A stretch of DNA of 64,000 nucleotides from Tragulus kanchil (GCA_022376925.1 JAIOJX010000025.1:141257301-141321300), one strand, 5' to 3'. Positions 26,478 through 38,451 are shown, counted from the first letter of the stretch. Translations and numbers: made by a program. Notes: a model not told the origin generated them from the letters alone.

Positions 26478-26599
26478 CACATATGTGTTTGTGTTCAGTC
26501 TCTGTGACTTCATGGACTTGAGTCCAACAGGCTTTTCTGTCCACGAGAGTTTCCTAGCAAGAATACTGAAGTAGATTTCCATTTCCTCATCCAGGAATG
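26478..26599 (-). mobile_element. Bov-tA/BovA SINE fragment, D6 copy 2
   Basis: Same fragment as at 25395-25516, repeated 1083 bases downstream by D6. Confidence 0.8.
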
Positions 26600-26952
26600 C
26601 ACATAAGCCACATAGCAAATTATGTGGTAAAATTAGCAACTATTACTATTATGTCTAGGAGTTCCTTGAATTTTAGTAACATTTTTGATTCTGAAATAGA
26701 TTTTTAGTTACATTATGTTTTATGTTATATATAACAGTAATTATGATCCACATATTAACAAAAAATTGGTAGGGTTCTATAATTTTTTTCTAATATTACT
26801 ATCCTTCAAAGTGAAAGAAAGTCATCCAAAAACACATTCTTAGCTTTCTAAATTGATAGAGACTTTTTTTGATAGGAAGGTAAGCAAATAGGCGAAACAA
26901 AGTGAAAGAGAGAAATAAAAAGGAAGAAAGATACTAAAGAGAGACCACTTTT

Positions 26953-27964
26953 CCAGTAATTTGTATCCTGAATTTGCCAGTAACTCCTTTTCCCAGTCAG
27001 ATAGGTCAGCATGTTAGGGGGAAAATCAGTTCATTTTGAACTTGGCTCTTGGGAAGTAAATGATCTGTAAGGCTTAAATTGGACAAAATAATCATAAGGG
27101 ATTTTTAGTTTTTATTTCTTTTAGATTCTCTGAGTCTCTCCTTTTCAGTAATTTTGTAGCACAACTTTAACAAGGGTAGATTCTCATGAGTATCTTTGTG
27201 TTACCTAGAAAAAAGGAAAATAAATGATATAGAAGAATGTATGGACATGTAGATACTATAGCTACTTAAAAAATATTTAAGTGCTTTTTGAGTTGTGTTG
27301 GGAAAAGTCCAGGAATTTCACCAATTTATAAAAATGAACACGGATTTATGCCTTTGAACAAGAAAGTTATATGTTGTCAAATACTCCAAATTTTGTAAAT
27401 CAGGGGAATAATTTAATCTTTATTTTGATATATAGAATTCCAAAATTGTTCAAATATTCAGAGTATGCTGATTATATAGCTCAATAAAAATGATGCAGTT
27501 TTTCTGTTTTTCAAATGTAAATATGTGAAACCTCTGCTGAAGAAAAGTTACCTCAGCAGCTTTGGAAAAGTATTGTCTCATAACCTTCATTCATGTCAAC
27601 ATAAATACATATTGAATTTCTTTTTCAGTCAATAAGCTCTTTAGAAAAATTCCCAAATTCCTATTCATGAGTTGGTTTTGTCAACTCATATTCATCAAGC
27701 AAAGGACTCTCTAAGAAAAGAAAGATTGTGATGAACTCTAAGGGAAAAATATAGCCACATTTTGAATTATATCTCTTACATTCAACTAATGCTACTGAGA
27801 TACTAAATGGTGATTATAGAATTGAGGGTGGGGTAGAGAATCTTACCCAGCTGACTGAACTTTATTCAGGAATACAGAAAAATCTAGTTAAATAAGGTAT
27901 ATAGTAGGCGTCAGTAGGGATAAAGATAATAGGAACCATTACAAAGAGTGATAGCCTAGAAGAG
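26953..27964. other. AT-rich non-coding stretch
   Basis: No gene, RNA or repeat family recognised between D6 and the BovB region. Confidence 0.5.
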
Positions 27965-28159
27965 AAAGAGAATGCTTACAAGTGAGGTACTATAGAAATT
28001 TAAAAAAATAATTTGCTAATGAAATAATTTTGAAGTAAATTCTAAGTAACATAGTCCTAAATTTTGTGTAAATGTATCTTATCATTTAGCTTCTCCCTAA
28101 CAAAAACAGCACATACCATTCTGAAGCTTTATTCCAAATGATAATAAGCAAACACTATA

Positions 28160-29044
28160 AGATTAAGGTGGCAAGACTATACAGAACAATTCAAAAAAAG
28201 TCTTAATGACCCAGATAACCATGAGGCTATGGTCACTCAAAGACAGACATCCTGAGGTATGAAGTTAAATGGAACTTAGGACATATTATTACAAAGCTAG
28301 TGACAGAATTCCACCTGAGCTATTTAAAATCCAAAAGATAAGACTGTTAAAGTGGTGCACTCCATATGCAAATCTGGAAAACTCAGCAGTGGCCACAAGA
28401 CTGGGAAAGGTCAATTTTCATTCCAGTCCCAACGAAGGGCAAAGAAGGCCAAAGAATGTTCAAAAAATACCGTACAATTGTGCTCATTTCACATGGTAGT
28501 GAGGTTATTCTCAAAATCCTTCAAACTAGGTGTCAGCAGTACAAGAATCAAGAACTTCCAGATGTACAAGTTGGGTTAAAAAAAGGCAGAGGAACCAGAT
28601 ATCAAATTGCCAACATCTGTTGGATCATAGATAGAACAAAGGAATTCCAGAAAAACATCTACTTCTGTTTCATTGACTGTGCTAAGGTCTTTGACTGGGT
28701 TGATTACAACAGGAAAATTCTTAAAGACATGGGAATACAGACCACCTTACCTGTCTCCTAAGAAATCTGCATGTGGATAAAGAAGCAACAATTTGAACAC
28801 ACAACAACCGACTGGTCCCAAATTGGGAAAGGAGTACAATGAAGCTGAATATTGTCACCCTGGTTATTCAACTTATATTCAGAGTACATTATGAGGAATG
28901 ACAGGCTGGATGAATCACAAACTGGAATTATGATTGCTGGGAGAAGCATCAACAACCTAAGATATGCAGATGATATCAGTCTAAAATCAGAAAGTAAAAA
29001 GGAAAGCAAAGAAGCTCTTAACAAGGGTGAAAAACAAGAGTAGG
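28160..29044 (+). mobile_element. BovB LINE fragment, first copy (interrupted)
   Basis: RTE-clade BovB retrotransposon, 5'-truncated. Similarity begins near 28160-28180 with 'ggtggcaagactatacagaa' and runs through the fingers and palm of the reverse transcriptase, then is cut at 29044 by the D7 junction. The 3' part is found only after the second copy. Confidence 0.92.
28366..29043 (+). pseudogene. BovB reverse-transcriptase remnant
   Basis: Broken remnant of the reverse transcriptase by which BovB copies its RNA at a nicked chromosomal site. A 131-residue frame (28366-28761) carries FIDCAKVFDWVDYNR, matching RT motif A with its catalytic Asp. After a stop and frame change, a 63-residue frame (28852-29043) carries YADD (motif C; 28963-28974, residues 38-41). 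An overlapping 76-residue frame at 28269-28499 covers the region just before it. Stops and frameshifts rule out activity, and the endonuclease domain is absent. Confidence 0.9.
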
Positions 29045-29239
29045 AAAGAGAATGCTTACAAGTGAGGTACTATAGAAATTTAAAAAAATAATTTGCTAAT
29101 GAAATAATTTTGAAGTAAATTCTAAGTAACATAGTCCTAAATTTTGTGTAAATGTATCTTATCATTTAGCTTCTCCCTAACAAAAACAGCACATACCATT
29201 CTGAAGCTTTATTCCAAATGATAATAAGCAAACACTATA

Positions 29240-30829
29240 AGATTAAGGTGGCAAGACTATACAGAACAATTCAAAAAAAGTCTTAATGACCCAGATAACC
29301 ATGAGGCTATGGTCACTCAAAGACAGACATCCTGAGGTATGAAGTTAAATGGAACTTAGGACATATTATTACAAAGCTAGTGACAGAATTCCACCTGAGC
29401 TATTTAAAATCCAAAAGATAAGACTGTTAAAGTGGTGCACTCCATATGCAAATCTGGAAAACTCAGCAGTGGCCACAAGACTGGGAAAGGTCAATTTTCA
29501 TTCCAGTCCCAACGAAGGGCAAAGAAGGCCAAAGAATGTTCAAAAACTACCGTACAATTGTGCTCATTTCACATGGTAGTGAGGTTATTCTCAAAATCCT
29601 TCAAACTAGGTGTCAGCAGTACAAGAATCAAGAACTTCCAGATGTACAAGTTGGGTTAAAAAAAGGCAGAGGAACCAGATATCAAATTGCCAACATCTGT
29701 TGGATCATAGATAGAACAAAGGAATTCCAGAAAAACATCTACTTCTGTTTCATTGACTGTGCTAAGGTCTTTGACTGGGTTGATTACAACAGGAAAATTC
29801 TTAAAGACATGGGAATACAGACCACCTTACCTGTCTCCTAAGAAATCTGCATGTGGATAAAGAAGCAACAATTTGAACACACAACAACCGACTGGTCCCA
29901 AATTGGGAAAGGAGTACAATGAAGCTGAATATTGTCACCCTGGTTATTCAACTTATATTCAGAGTACATTATGAGGAATGACAGGCTGGATGAATCACAA
30001 ACTGGAATTATGATTGCTGGGAGAAGCATCAACAACCTAAGATATGCAGATGATATCAGTCTAAAATCAGAAAGTAAAAAGGAAAGCAAAGAAGCTCTTA
30101 ACAAGGGTGAAAAACAAGAGTAGGAAAGCAGGCTTGAAACTCAACATTAAAAAAAACTAAGATCATGGCATCTGGCTCCATCACTTCAGGGTAAACAGAA
30201 GGGAAAAGTGAAAGCAGTGACAGATTTTATTTTCTTGGACTCCAAAATCATAGTGATGGTGACTGCAGCTGTAAAATTAATAGATTCTTACTCCTTGGTT
30301 GGAAAGCTATGATAAACCTAGACAGCATATTAAAAAGCAGAGACATCATTTTGCTGACAAAGGTCCAGATAGCCAAAACTATGGTTTTCCCAATAGTCAT
30401 GCACGGATGTGAGAGTTGGACCACGAAGAAAGCTGAGTGCTGAAGAACTGATGCTTTCCAATTGTGGTCTGGAGAAGACTCTTGAGAATCTCTTGGACTG
30501 CAAAGAGATCAAACGAGTCAATCCTAAAGGAAATCAACCCTGAATATTCATTGGAAGGACTGACGCTGACTTTGAATTCCAATACCTTGACCATCTGATG
30601 TGAAGGACTGACTCATTAGAAAAGACCCTGGTGCTGGAAAAGATTGATGGCAAAATCAGAAAAGGGCGCCAGAAGGTAAGATGGTTGGATAACATTACTG
30701 ACTCAGTGGAATCTGAGTAAACTCCAGGGTATTGTAGAGGACAGACAAGCCTGGTGTGCTGCAGTCCATGGGGTTGTGAAAGGTGGGACAGGACTTAGTG
30801 ACTGAACAATAATAATGATGATAAGACTG
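29240..30829 (+). mobile_element. BovB LINE fragment, most complete copy
   Basis: About 1.6 kb of contiguous BovB from the reverse transcriptase to the 3' end. After the YADD region (30043-30054) the C-terminal part runs through 'atgcacggatgtgagagttg' and 'gctgcagtccatggggttgt' and ends in an AAT/ATG microsatellite tail (about 30806-30824), the family's usual 3' end. Minus-strand frames at 30330-30594 are shadows. This uninterrupted order is what a single normal 5'-truncated insertion should look like. Confidence 0.93.
29446..30123 (+). pseudogene. BovB reverse-transcriptase remnant, second copy
   Basis: Duplicate of the remnant at 28366-29043, with Asn in place of Lys at residue 34 of the 131-residue frame (MFKNYRT against MFKKYRT). 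Same inactivating stops. Its presence twice comes from D7. Confidence 0.9.
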
Positions 30830-31979
30830 GATATCAAATTGCCAACATCTGTTGGATCATAGATAGAACAAAGGAATTCCAGAAAACATCTACTTCTGTT
30901 TCATTGACTGTGCTAAGGTCTTTGACTGGGTTGATTACAACAGGAAAATTCTTAAAGACATGGGAATACAGACCACCTTACCTGTCTCCTAAGAAATCTG
31001 CATGTGGATAAAGAAGCAACAATTTGAACACACAACAACCGACTGGTCCCAAATTGGGAAAGGAGTACAATGAAGCTGAATATTGTCACCCTGGTTATTC
31101 AACTTATATTCAGAGTACATTATGAGGAATGACAGGCTGGATGAATCACAAACTGGAATTATGATTGCTGGGAGAAGCATCAACAACCTAAGATATGCAG
31201 ATGATATCAGTCTAAAATCAGAAAGTAAAAAGGAAAGCAAAGAAGCTCTTAACAAGGGTGAAAAACAAGAGTAGGAAAGCAGGCTTGAAACTCAACATTA
31301 AAAAAAACTAAGATCATGGCATCTGGCTCCATCACTTCAGGGTAAACAGAAGGGAAAAGTGAAAGCAGTGACAGATTTTATTTTCTTGGACTCCAAAATC
31401 ATAGTGATGGTGACTGCAGCTGTAAAATTAATAGATTCTTACTCCTTGGTTGGAAAGCTATGATAAACCTAGACAGCATATTAAAAAGCAGAGACATCAT
31501 TTTGCTGACAAAGGTCCAGATAGCCAAAACTATGGTTTTCCCAATAGTCATGCACGGATGTGAGAGTTGGACCACGAAGAAAGCTGAGTGCTGAAGAACT
31601 GATGCTTTCCAATTGTGGTCTGGAGAAGACTCTTGAGAATCTCTTGGACTGCAAAGAGATCAAACGAGTCAATCCTAAAGGAAATCAACCCTGAATATTC
31701 ATTGGAAGGACTGACGCTGACTTTGAATTCCAATACCTTGACCATCTGATGTGAAGGACTGACTCATTAGAAAAGACCCTGGTGCTGGAAAAGATTGATG
31801 GCAAAATCAGAAAAGGGCGCCAGAAGGTAAGATGGTTGGATAACATTACTGACTCAGTGGAATCTGAGTAAACTCCAGGGTATTGTAGAGGACAGACAAG
31901 CCTGGTGTGCTGCAGTCCATGGGGTTGTGAAAGGTGGGACAGGACTTAGTGACTGAACAATAATAATGATGATAAGACT
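29680..31979. repeat. Direct duplication D8 (offset 1151, nearly abutting)
   Basis: Bases about 29680-30829 recur at about 30831-31979, so the 3' two-thirds of the BovB appears twice in a row. The junction joins the microsatellite tail 'gatgataagactgg' straight onto the middle of the reverse transcriptase at 'atatcaaattgccaacatct'. A one-base loss in an A run near 30882 separates the copies. Confidence 0.97.
30831..31979 (+). mobile_element. BovB LINE fragment, third copy
   Basis: Repeats motif A, the YADD region (31194-31205) and the 3' end with its AAT/ATG tail. It begins abruptly within the element without any target-site duplication, which fits duplication D8 and not a new insertion. Confidence 0.92.
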
Positions 31980-33283
31980 GGGAGATGTTTTAGCAACAGA
32001 ATCAAAACTATAAGCTTCTTTCTCCACCTAAGTGTGATTTGTTAAAGCTCTCTACCATTTTAAAGAAAATATATTTCCTTTGCCTTAACTGACTTTGAAA
32101 ATAAGTCTTCTTGGAATTATTTTTCTCTCTTTTTATACTTTTTTATATTTATTATATTTCTAATGAGAGGCCAGGGAGTTTGGATTTGACTGGGTTCCTT
32201 AGTAATCATTTATGTGTGCTTACAGCACATGTGTGCCACCTGTAAAATCAACAGAGATATGAAAAATTTCTTTCTAGCACCCTGAGATAAGGGAGGAATG
32301 TGAGTGGGAAGACTGTGCTTTGCCTATCAAAATTCAATGCTTATTTGCATTGCAGAAATCTAAAAAAGTCAGCCTTAAGACATGAGCATATGGTATATAT
32401 TGTACTATGGTTTCCTACTAGCTGCTTGGCCTAATCACTTCATTTGAGTCCATAATGCAGTGTTAGTCTGCAATATAAACAAAAGAATTATTTTAAAATC
32501 TCTTTTAGTAGTTTGCTTAAATTAAGGATTATTGGAATCATTGACAATAATATCACAATCATAGCTCTTCCCTTACCAAGAAATTTAAAATCATTAGACC
32601 TATATGACATCATGTTTCTGACACACAGTAGTTACTGACAGGTTTTGAGTAAATGACTTTTGAGTAAATGACTAAATGAATGAATGAATAAAATAAATAA
32701 AACCATAAAAATTATCAGAAACTTAAAGTATATACCCTTCTTTTGGCATTCACATAGCATATTTATATTATTTTTATACATGTCCCTTATTAAGTTGAAA
32801 TGAAACATTTATATTTGTTTACAAAATAAACTCATAGATGTCTAATGTTGGAGGTATTTTTAAATGCCTTTCAAAAGATGAATATAAAATTATACCAAGT
32901 TTTGTTCTGATGATCAATATGGTTCTACCACTTAATATATATTAAATTTTATAGACTCTACTTATTTGGGTCATATGTCCTTATGTTTACATATCTATCA
33001 CTTAAAATACTTAATTTGCCTTATGGAGATCAGGAAAAGGAAGTGTTTTTTGCTACTATTGGCATATCAGTTAATAAAACTCAGACTGTAAACATTTTTA
33101 TACCTTTTTCTTTTCTCTGTGTGTAGTCAGTATACATTTTAAATTTCTTCATGATGAACATATATATAACCAAATGTCAAATTTAATGTCAAGACCTGAC
33201 CATAAATATATTACATAGATTTAAATTTTATTTAGAGGGTTGTCAATATAGTCTTATTACTCTATTTCATTTTTGATCTTTAA
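31980..33283. other. AT-rich non-coding stretch
   Basis: No gene recognised. An L2/MIR-like 3' end lies at about 32615-32700; nothing else assigned. Confidence 0.5.
32615..32700 (+). mobile_element. L2/MIR-like 3' end relic
   Basis: The run 'tgacacacagtagttactga', a TGAGTAAATGA block written twice, then 'aatgaatgaatgaataaaat' resembles the shared 3' end of L2 and MIR elements. It is too short and diverged for a firm family call. Confidence 0.4.
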
Positions 33284-33881
33284 TGAAGTATCTGTGAGTT
33301 ATGATGTGGAAAAATGTCAGGATGAGAAAATGATGATCCCCATTTTTTTCCTAGCCATGACATTTCGGTATTATGAGCTATATCTCATAAGGTCAGGACT
33401 ATGTGACCTATTTTTGCTGTACTCATTATCTACTAATCCCAAAACAGAGGCCAAGAGAAAGGAAGGAGTACATTTTAAAAGGATTGCTGGCCATGGCTTT
33501 ATGTGATGTGTTGCCTGGATAGAAGGGGAGATATTACACATTGGTCTTCCGAAGTGAAAAATTCAAATTGTCATTAAAAATTAACTCATGTCCCGACATT
33601 AAAAAAAAAAAAAATGTAATCAGATGATCTCTTACAATCTTGTACCACCTTTGTATATGACAGAGAGGAAACGTTAAACTATCTTTTTATGAAATCATCT
33701 CTTTTGTCCTCATGAACAAACATTTGCAAGTACAGGGTTAAAATGCAATTACAAAAGTGTCACAAAAGACTTTTCATTGTTTTGTCTTTTTACAATTAGC
33801 CTATAGAGCCTACATGAAACAATAGTAAGGTAATGTTCAAAGCTAATAACAAGTTAACCATATCTATACAAAAAAATTCTT

Positions 33882-34146
33882 GGGGTTTCCCTGGTGGTCC
33901 AGTGGGTAAGGATACCACCTTGCAGTGCAAGGGGCGCCAGCTGGATCCCTGGCCTGGGAGGATCCCACATGCCACAGAGCGGCTGAACCAATGTGTCCAA
34001 CTACCGAGCAGGAGTTCTGGAGCTCATGCGCCTGGAGCTGCTGCTCTGCAACGAGAGAGGCCATTGCGATGGGAGGCCCACAAAGGCCAAAGAACAAAGA
34101 TAAATGAATGAAAGATTAATAGAAGTGGCCAAAAAAAAAAAAAAAA
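33882..34146 (+). mobile_element. tRNA-derived cetartiodactyl SINE, D9 copy 1
   Basis: Starts 'ggggtttccctggtggtcca' and runs through 'cttgcagtgcaaggggcgcc', 'aatgtgtccaactaccgagc', 'gcaacgagagaggccattgc' and 'agaacaaagataaatgaatg' to an A16 tail at 34131-34146. It is shorter than CHR-2 and shares its tRNA-derived head; the exact RepeatMasker name is uncertain. Overlapping frames of 60-92 codons on both strands are shadows of it. Confidence 0.88.
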
Positions 34147-34157
34147 TTTTTTTTTTT
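34131..34157. repeat. A16-T11 palindromic homopolymer
   Basis: The SINE's A tail (34131-34146) meets a T11 run (34147-34157) with no base between them. It could fold into a hairpin. It recurs at 35323-35349 through D9. Confidence 0.85.
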
Positions 34158-35073
34158 AATAAAATTTAGGTTAAGATTTACAATTTGGCAATTCCAACAT
34201 GGGAATAGTTTTTTCCCCTGTAATCTTAGAAACAAAAATGTGAATTCTCCTTTGTTCCTGAGACTAATCAGCCAAAAAAAATGGGCATTCAGTCAACTTC
34301 TGAATAACATCTATAATATTTAACTGAAAATAACAAACGAACAAACAAAAAACCTAGGTCTCAGAACAAATGTAAGCAGGACAAACACTGAACCAAACCA
34401 GCAGACTACAAATAAACCAATCACAAGTCAGAGGTGCCTAGCCAAGCCCATCCTAGATGCTTGGCAATAGATACCTGAAGTATCTGTGAGTTATGATGTG
34501 GAAAAATGTCAGGATGAGAAAATGATGATCCCCATTTTTTTCCTAGCCATGACATTTCGGTATTATGAGCTATATCTCATAAGGTCAGGACTATGTGACC
34601 TATTTTTGCTGTACTCATTATCTACTAATCCCAAAACAGAGGCCAAGAGAAAGGAAGGAGTACATTTTAAAAGGATTGCTGGCCATGGCTTTATGTGATG
34701 TGTTGCCTGGATAGAAGGGGAGATATTACACATTGGTCTTCCGAAGTGAAAAATTCAAATTGTCATTAAAAATTAACTCATGTCCCGACATTAAAAAAAA
34801 AAAAAATGTAATCAGATGATCTCTTACAATCTTGTACCACCTTTGTATATGACAGAGAGGAAACGTTAAACTATCTTTTTATGAAATCATCTCTTTTGTC
34901 CTCATGAACAAACATTTGCAAGTACAGGGTTAAAATGCAATTACAAAAGTGTCACAAAAGACTTTTCATTGTTTTGTCTTTTTACAATTAGCCTATAGAG
35001 CCTACATGAAACAATAGTAAGGTAATGTTCAAAGCTAATAACAAGTTAACCATATCTATACAAAAAAATTCTT

Positions 35074-35338
35074 GGGGTTTCCCTGGTGGTCCAGTGGGTA
35101 AGGATACCACCTTGCAGTGCAAGGGGCGCCAGCTGGATCCCTGGCCTGGGAGGATCCCACATGCCACAGAGCGGCTGAACCAATGTGTCCAACTACCGAG
35201 CAGGAGTTCTGGAGCTCATGCGCCTGGAGCTGCTGCTCTGCAACGAGAGAGGCCATTGCGATGGGAGGCCCACAAAGGCCAAAGAACAAAGATAAATGAA
35301 TGAAAGATTAATAGAAGTGGCCAAAAAAAAAAAAAAAA
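35074..35338 (+). mobile_element. tRNA-derived SINE, D9 copy 2
   Basis: Identical copy of the SINE at 33882-34146, including the A16 tail, 1192 bases downstream. Confidence 0.88.
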
Positions 35339-35650
35339 TTTTTTTTTTTAATAAAATTTAGGTTAAGATTTACAATTTTGGCAATTCCAACATGGGAATA
35401 GTTTTTTCCCCTGTAATCTTAGAAACAAAAATGTGAATTCTCCTTTGTTCCTGAGACTAATCAGCCAAAAAAAATGGGCATTCAGTCAACTTCTGAATAA
35501 CATCTATAATATTTAACTGAAAATAACAAACGAACAAACAAAAAACCTAGGTCTCAGAACAAATGTAAGCAGGACAAACACTGAACCAAACCAGCAGACT
35601 ACAAATAAACCAATCACAAGTCAGAGGTGCCTAGCCAAGCCCATCCTAGA

Positions 35651-36152
35651 CTGGCTTAATTGGAGCAAACTTAGATACCCAGGGACATACAATGATCTAT
35701 AGGTCACTGAATTCTGGGTTAATTTGCTATGCAGCATTATTGCAGTTGCTGCTAGTTCACACAAATATCAAAGGCACTGAACATAAGGTAAAGTCTGTTT
35801 ACCATGAGAAACTTAACCTTTTCATGAACTCACTTCTGTATCCTTAAAGTTGAGATATTGACTCAGATTTTCTTGGTAAAATAGAGAGTAAGGTGACAAC
35901 TAAGAATGTGAAAGGAGAAAGAGATACTGAAATGAGAAGACTAGGATTGTGAATGTGTTAGGAAATATAGAGAAAAATTCTGGGCAGATTGCATGCCTGA
36001 GGATTGTTGATGAATTGTTGAAGTTTAGGAAACAAAAAAAAGTGAACATGAAAGATGAGATGGTTGTCATAGAGTGGGATGCATGAATCTGAGATTATGG
36101 AGAGGTGAAAGTTACTGGTAGTGACAAGGTTTAGAAAGCGATCGTGCTAGTG
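35651..36152. other. Non-coding stretch
   Basis: Nothing recognised; purine-rich and AT-rich unique DNA. Confidence 0.5.
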
Positions 36153-36599
36153 AATATCTAGGTGGGACAGTAGTGTCATAGTCTTAATGGAGGAGAACTG
36201 TTCAATGAACCAAGAGATCAAAACATTATAAACAGCAACAATTTGTATATTGAAATAATAATAAAAAAAAAATAGAGTGTTAAAGAGAGTAACAGTTTAC
36301 CCAGGAGCCAAAATTCTATAAGAAACACGTAAAGAATCTATGGATTGTGGTGACAATAAGTGATACTGGTACTCATAGTCTCATAACCAATTTATGTTTA
36401 TTTGAATGGAGCAGATACTGCAAATCATCTTGAATGGGCAATAAGGAACTCACAGGTCACCTATTTAGCATGTACGTTTGGAGAAAACTCCTATCTGCAG
36501 TGAACTTCTGAGTAAAGTAATCATGGATTTTATAGGTTAAGAGGATGAACTCCTACAAGACTCTCCTTTACTTCAGATACCAGCCACAAGTTCGGTGCT

Positions 36600-37104
36600 C
36601 CCTAGGTCACCCACACTTCAGAACACTTCAGACAAATGCTATAAATTCAAGAGCTTCCCATACCCTCTCACATTCATTAACTCACTAAAAGAGCTCACAA
36701 AACTCAGGAAAGCACTGTTCTTAAATTATAATTTTATTATAAGAATACAAATCAAGAACTAGCCAAAAGAAGAGATCCGTAGAGGGAATTCTGAGAGGTC
36801 CCAAATACCCAAATACAAAGCTTCTATATCTCCTTGAATAAGGAGGCACATTGAAATATCAATTTTACTAAGCCAGTTTTACTGAGATTTTATTATGTAG
36901 TCATAATTGGTTGAATCATTGGCCACATAACTGAAATCAATCTCCAGTTCCCTTCACTTTCCTGGAGGTCAGGGAAATCTCAACTCTCTATTCATATGGT
37001 TGATCTTTCTTGTATTGCCAGCCCCCATCCTGAAACAATGTAAGGACCCACCATGGGTCATTTCTTTAAGAAAAATTCAAATGTGGTCCCAGAAGCCTGC
37101 TAAG
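36600..37104. mobile_element. Old LTR-like interspersed repeat, copy 1
   Basis: Blocks such as 'gagctcacaaaactcaggaa', 'tttattataagaatacaaat', 'ggttgaatcattggccacat', 'gaaatcaatctccagttccc' and 'gccagcccccatcctgaaac' match my memory of a widespread ancient mammalian repeat, probably of LTR type. I cannot name the family with confidence. Confidence 0.4.
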
Positions 37105-37205
37105 ACTTTTTTGGCCACTTCTATCGATCTTTCATTTGTTTATCTTTGTTCTTTGGCCTGTGTGGGCCTCCTATTGCAGTGGCCTCTCTTGTTTCAGAGC
37201 ACCGG
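37105..37205 (-). mobile_element. tRNA-derived SINE, cut at D10 junction
   Basis: Only the 3' part of the reverse SINE is present ('ttggccacttctatcgatct' to 'cagagcaccggc'), then the sequence switches to unrelated bases. The intact version lies at 38195-38451. Confidence 0.85.
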
Positions 37206-37689
37206 CATACAGATAGGAAAAAACAAGGTTTAGAAGGGTGTTAAATATCTAGGTGGGACAGTAGTGTCATAGTCTTAATGGAGGAGAACTGTTCAATGAA
37301 CCAAGAGATCAAAACATTATAAAAGCAACAATTTGTATATTGAAATAATAATAAAAAAAAAATAGAGTGTTAAAGAGAGTAACAGTTTACCCAGGAGCCA
37401 AAATTCTATAAGAAACACGTAAAGAATCTATGGATTGTGGTGACAATAAGTGATACTGGTACTCATAGTCTCATAACCAATTTATGTTTATTTGAATGGA
37501 GCAGATACTGCAAATCATCTTGAATGGGCAATAAGGAACTCACAGGTCACCTATTTAGCATGTACGTTTGGAGAAAACTCCTATCTGCAGTGAACTTCTG
37601 AGTAAAGTAATCATGGATTTTATAGGTTAAGAGGATGAACTCCTACAAGACTCTCCTTTACTTCAGATACCAGCCACAAGTTCGGTGCT

Positions 37690-38194
37690 CCCTAGGTCAC
37701 CCACACTTCAGAACACTTCAGACAAATGCTATAAATTCAAGAGCTTCCCATACCCTCTCACATTCATTAACTCACTAAAAGAGCTCACAAAACTCAGGAA
37801 AGCACTGTTCTTAAATTATAATTTTATTATAAGAATACAAATCAAGAACTAGCCAAAAGAAGAGATCCGTAGAGGGAATTCTGAGAGGTCCCAAATACCC
37901 AAATACAAAGCTTCTATATCTCCTTGAATAAGGAGGCACATTGAAATATCAATTTTACTAAGCCAGTTTTACTGAGATTTTATTATGTAGTCATAATTGG
38001 TTGAATCATTGGCCACATAACTGAAATCAATCTCCAGTTCCCTTCACTTTCCTGGAGGTCAGGGAAATCTCAACTCTCTATTCATATGGTTGATCTTTCT
38101 TGTATTGCCAGCCCCCATCCTGAAACAATGTAAGGACCCACCATGGGTCATTTCTTTAAGAAAAATTCAAATGTGGTCCCAGAAGCCTGCTAAG
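37690..38194. mobile_element. Old LTR-like interspersed repeat, copy 2
   Basis: The repeat at 36600-37104 displaced by 1090 bases through D10. Its right half returns a third time at 39092-39356 through D11. Confidence 0.4.
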
Positions 38195-38451
38195 ACTTTT
38201 TTGGCCACTTCTATCGATCTTTCATTTGTTTATCTTTGTTCTTTGGCCTGTGTGGGCCTCCTATTGCAGTGGCCTCTCTTGTTTCAGAGCACCGGCTCTG
38301 GGCGCATGCACTCCAGAGCTCTGACTCAGTAGTTGGACACATCGGTCCAGCCGCTCTGTCGCATGCGGGATCTTCCCAGGCCAAGGATGAAGCTGGTGAC
38401 CCTTGCACTGCAAGGTAGTGTCCTTACCCACTGGACCACCAGGGAAGGCCC
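38195..38451 (-). mobile_element. tRNA-derived SINE, reverse, intact
   Basis: Full reverse copy of the same SINE type as at 33882: 'tttggcctgtgtgggcctcc', 'agagcaccggctctgggcgc', 'tagttggacacatcggtcca', 'gcatgcgggatcttcccagg', ending 'accaccagggaaggcc'. Frames on both strands across it are shadows. Confidence 0.9.

Larger units (their letters stand above)
24827..26952. repeat. Direct duplication D6 (offset 1083)
   Basis: Bases 24827 to about 25870 recur at 25910 to about 26952. The spacer at about 25871-25909 contains 'gatcttcaacaaattttttt', which resembles the flank just upstream of the first copy ('gatcttcaacagtttttttt' near 24771) with the bases in between lost. That pattern looks like a poor-quality read end. 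Confidence 0.97.
27965..30124. repeat. Direct duplication D7 (offset 1080, abutting)
   Basis: Bases 27965-29044 recur as 29045-30124. The junction lies inside the BovB reverse-transcriptase region: the first copy stops in the element and restarts about 200 bases upstream of it. The only substitution I noticed is an A at 28467 against a C at 29547. The C agrees with the family, so the first copy carries the error. Confidence 0.97.
33284..35650. repeat. Direct duplication D9 (offset 1192)
   Basis: Bases 33284 to about 34458 recur at 34476 to about 35650, with a spacer of about 17 bases. The copies share an A-run at 33600 and a complete SINE. One extra T at about 35378 distinguishes the second copy. 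Confidence 0.97.
36153..38295. repeat. Direct duplication D10 (offset 1090-1091)
   Basis: Bases 36153 to about 37205 recur at 37244 to about 38295. The first copy stops inside a reverse SINE at 'cagagcaccggc', then has about 38 unrelated bases before the second copy. A one-base loss near 37322 shifts the offset from 1091 to 1090. Confidence 0.97.

Noticed and set aside
28160..31979. Reverse transcriptase with a YADD motif as a possible retron, DGR or other defence-type system
   Set aside because: The surrounding sequence is BovB throughout, including the C-terminal region and microsatellite 3' tail. The frames are broken, and the host is clearly a mammal.
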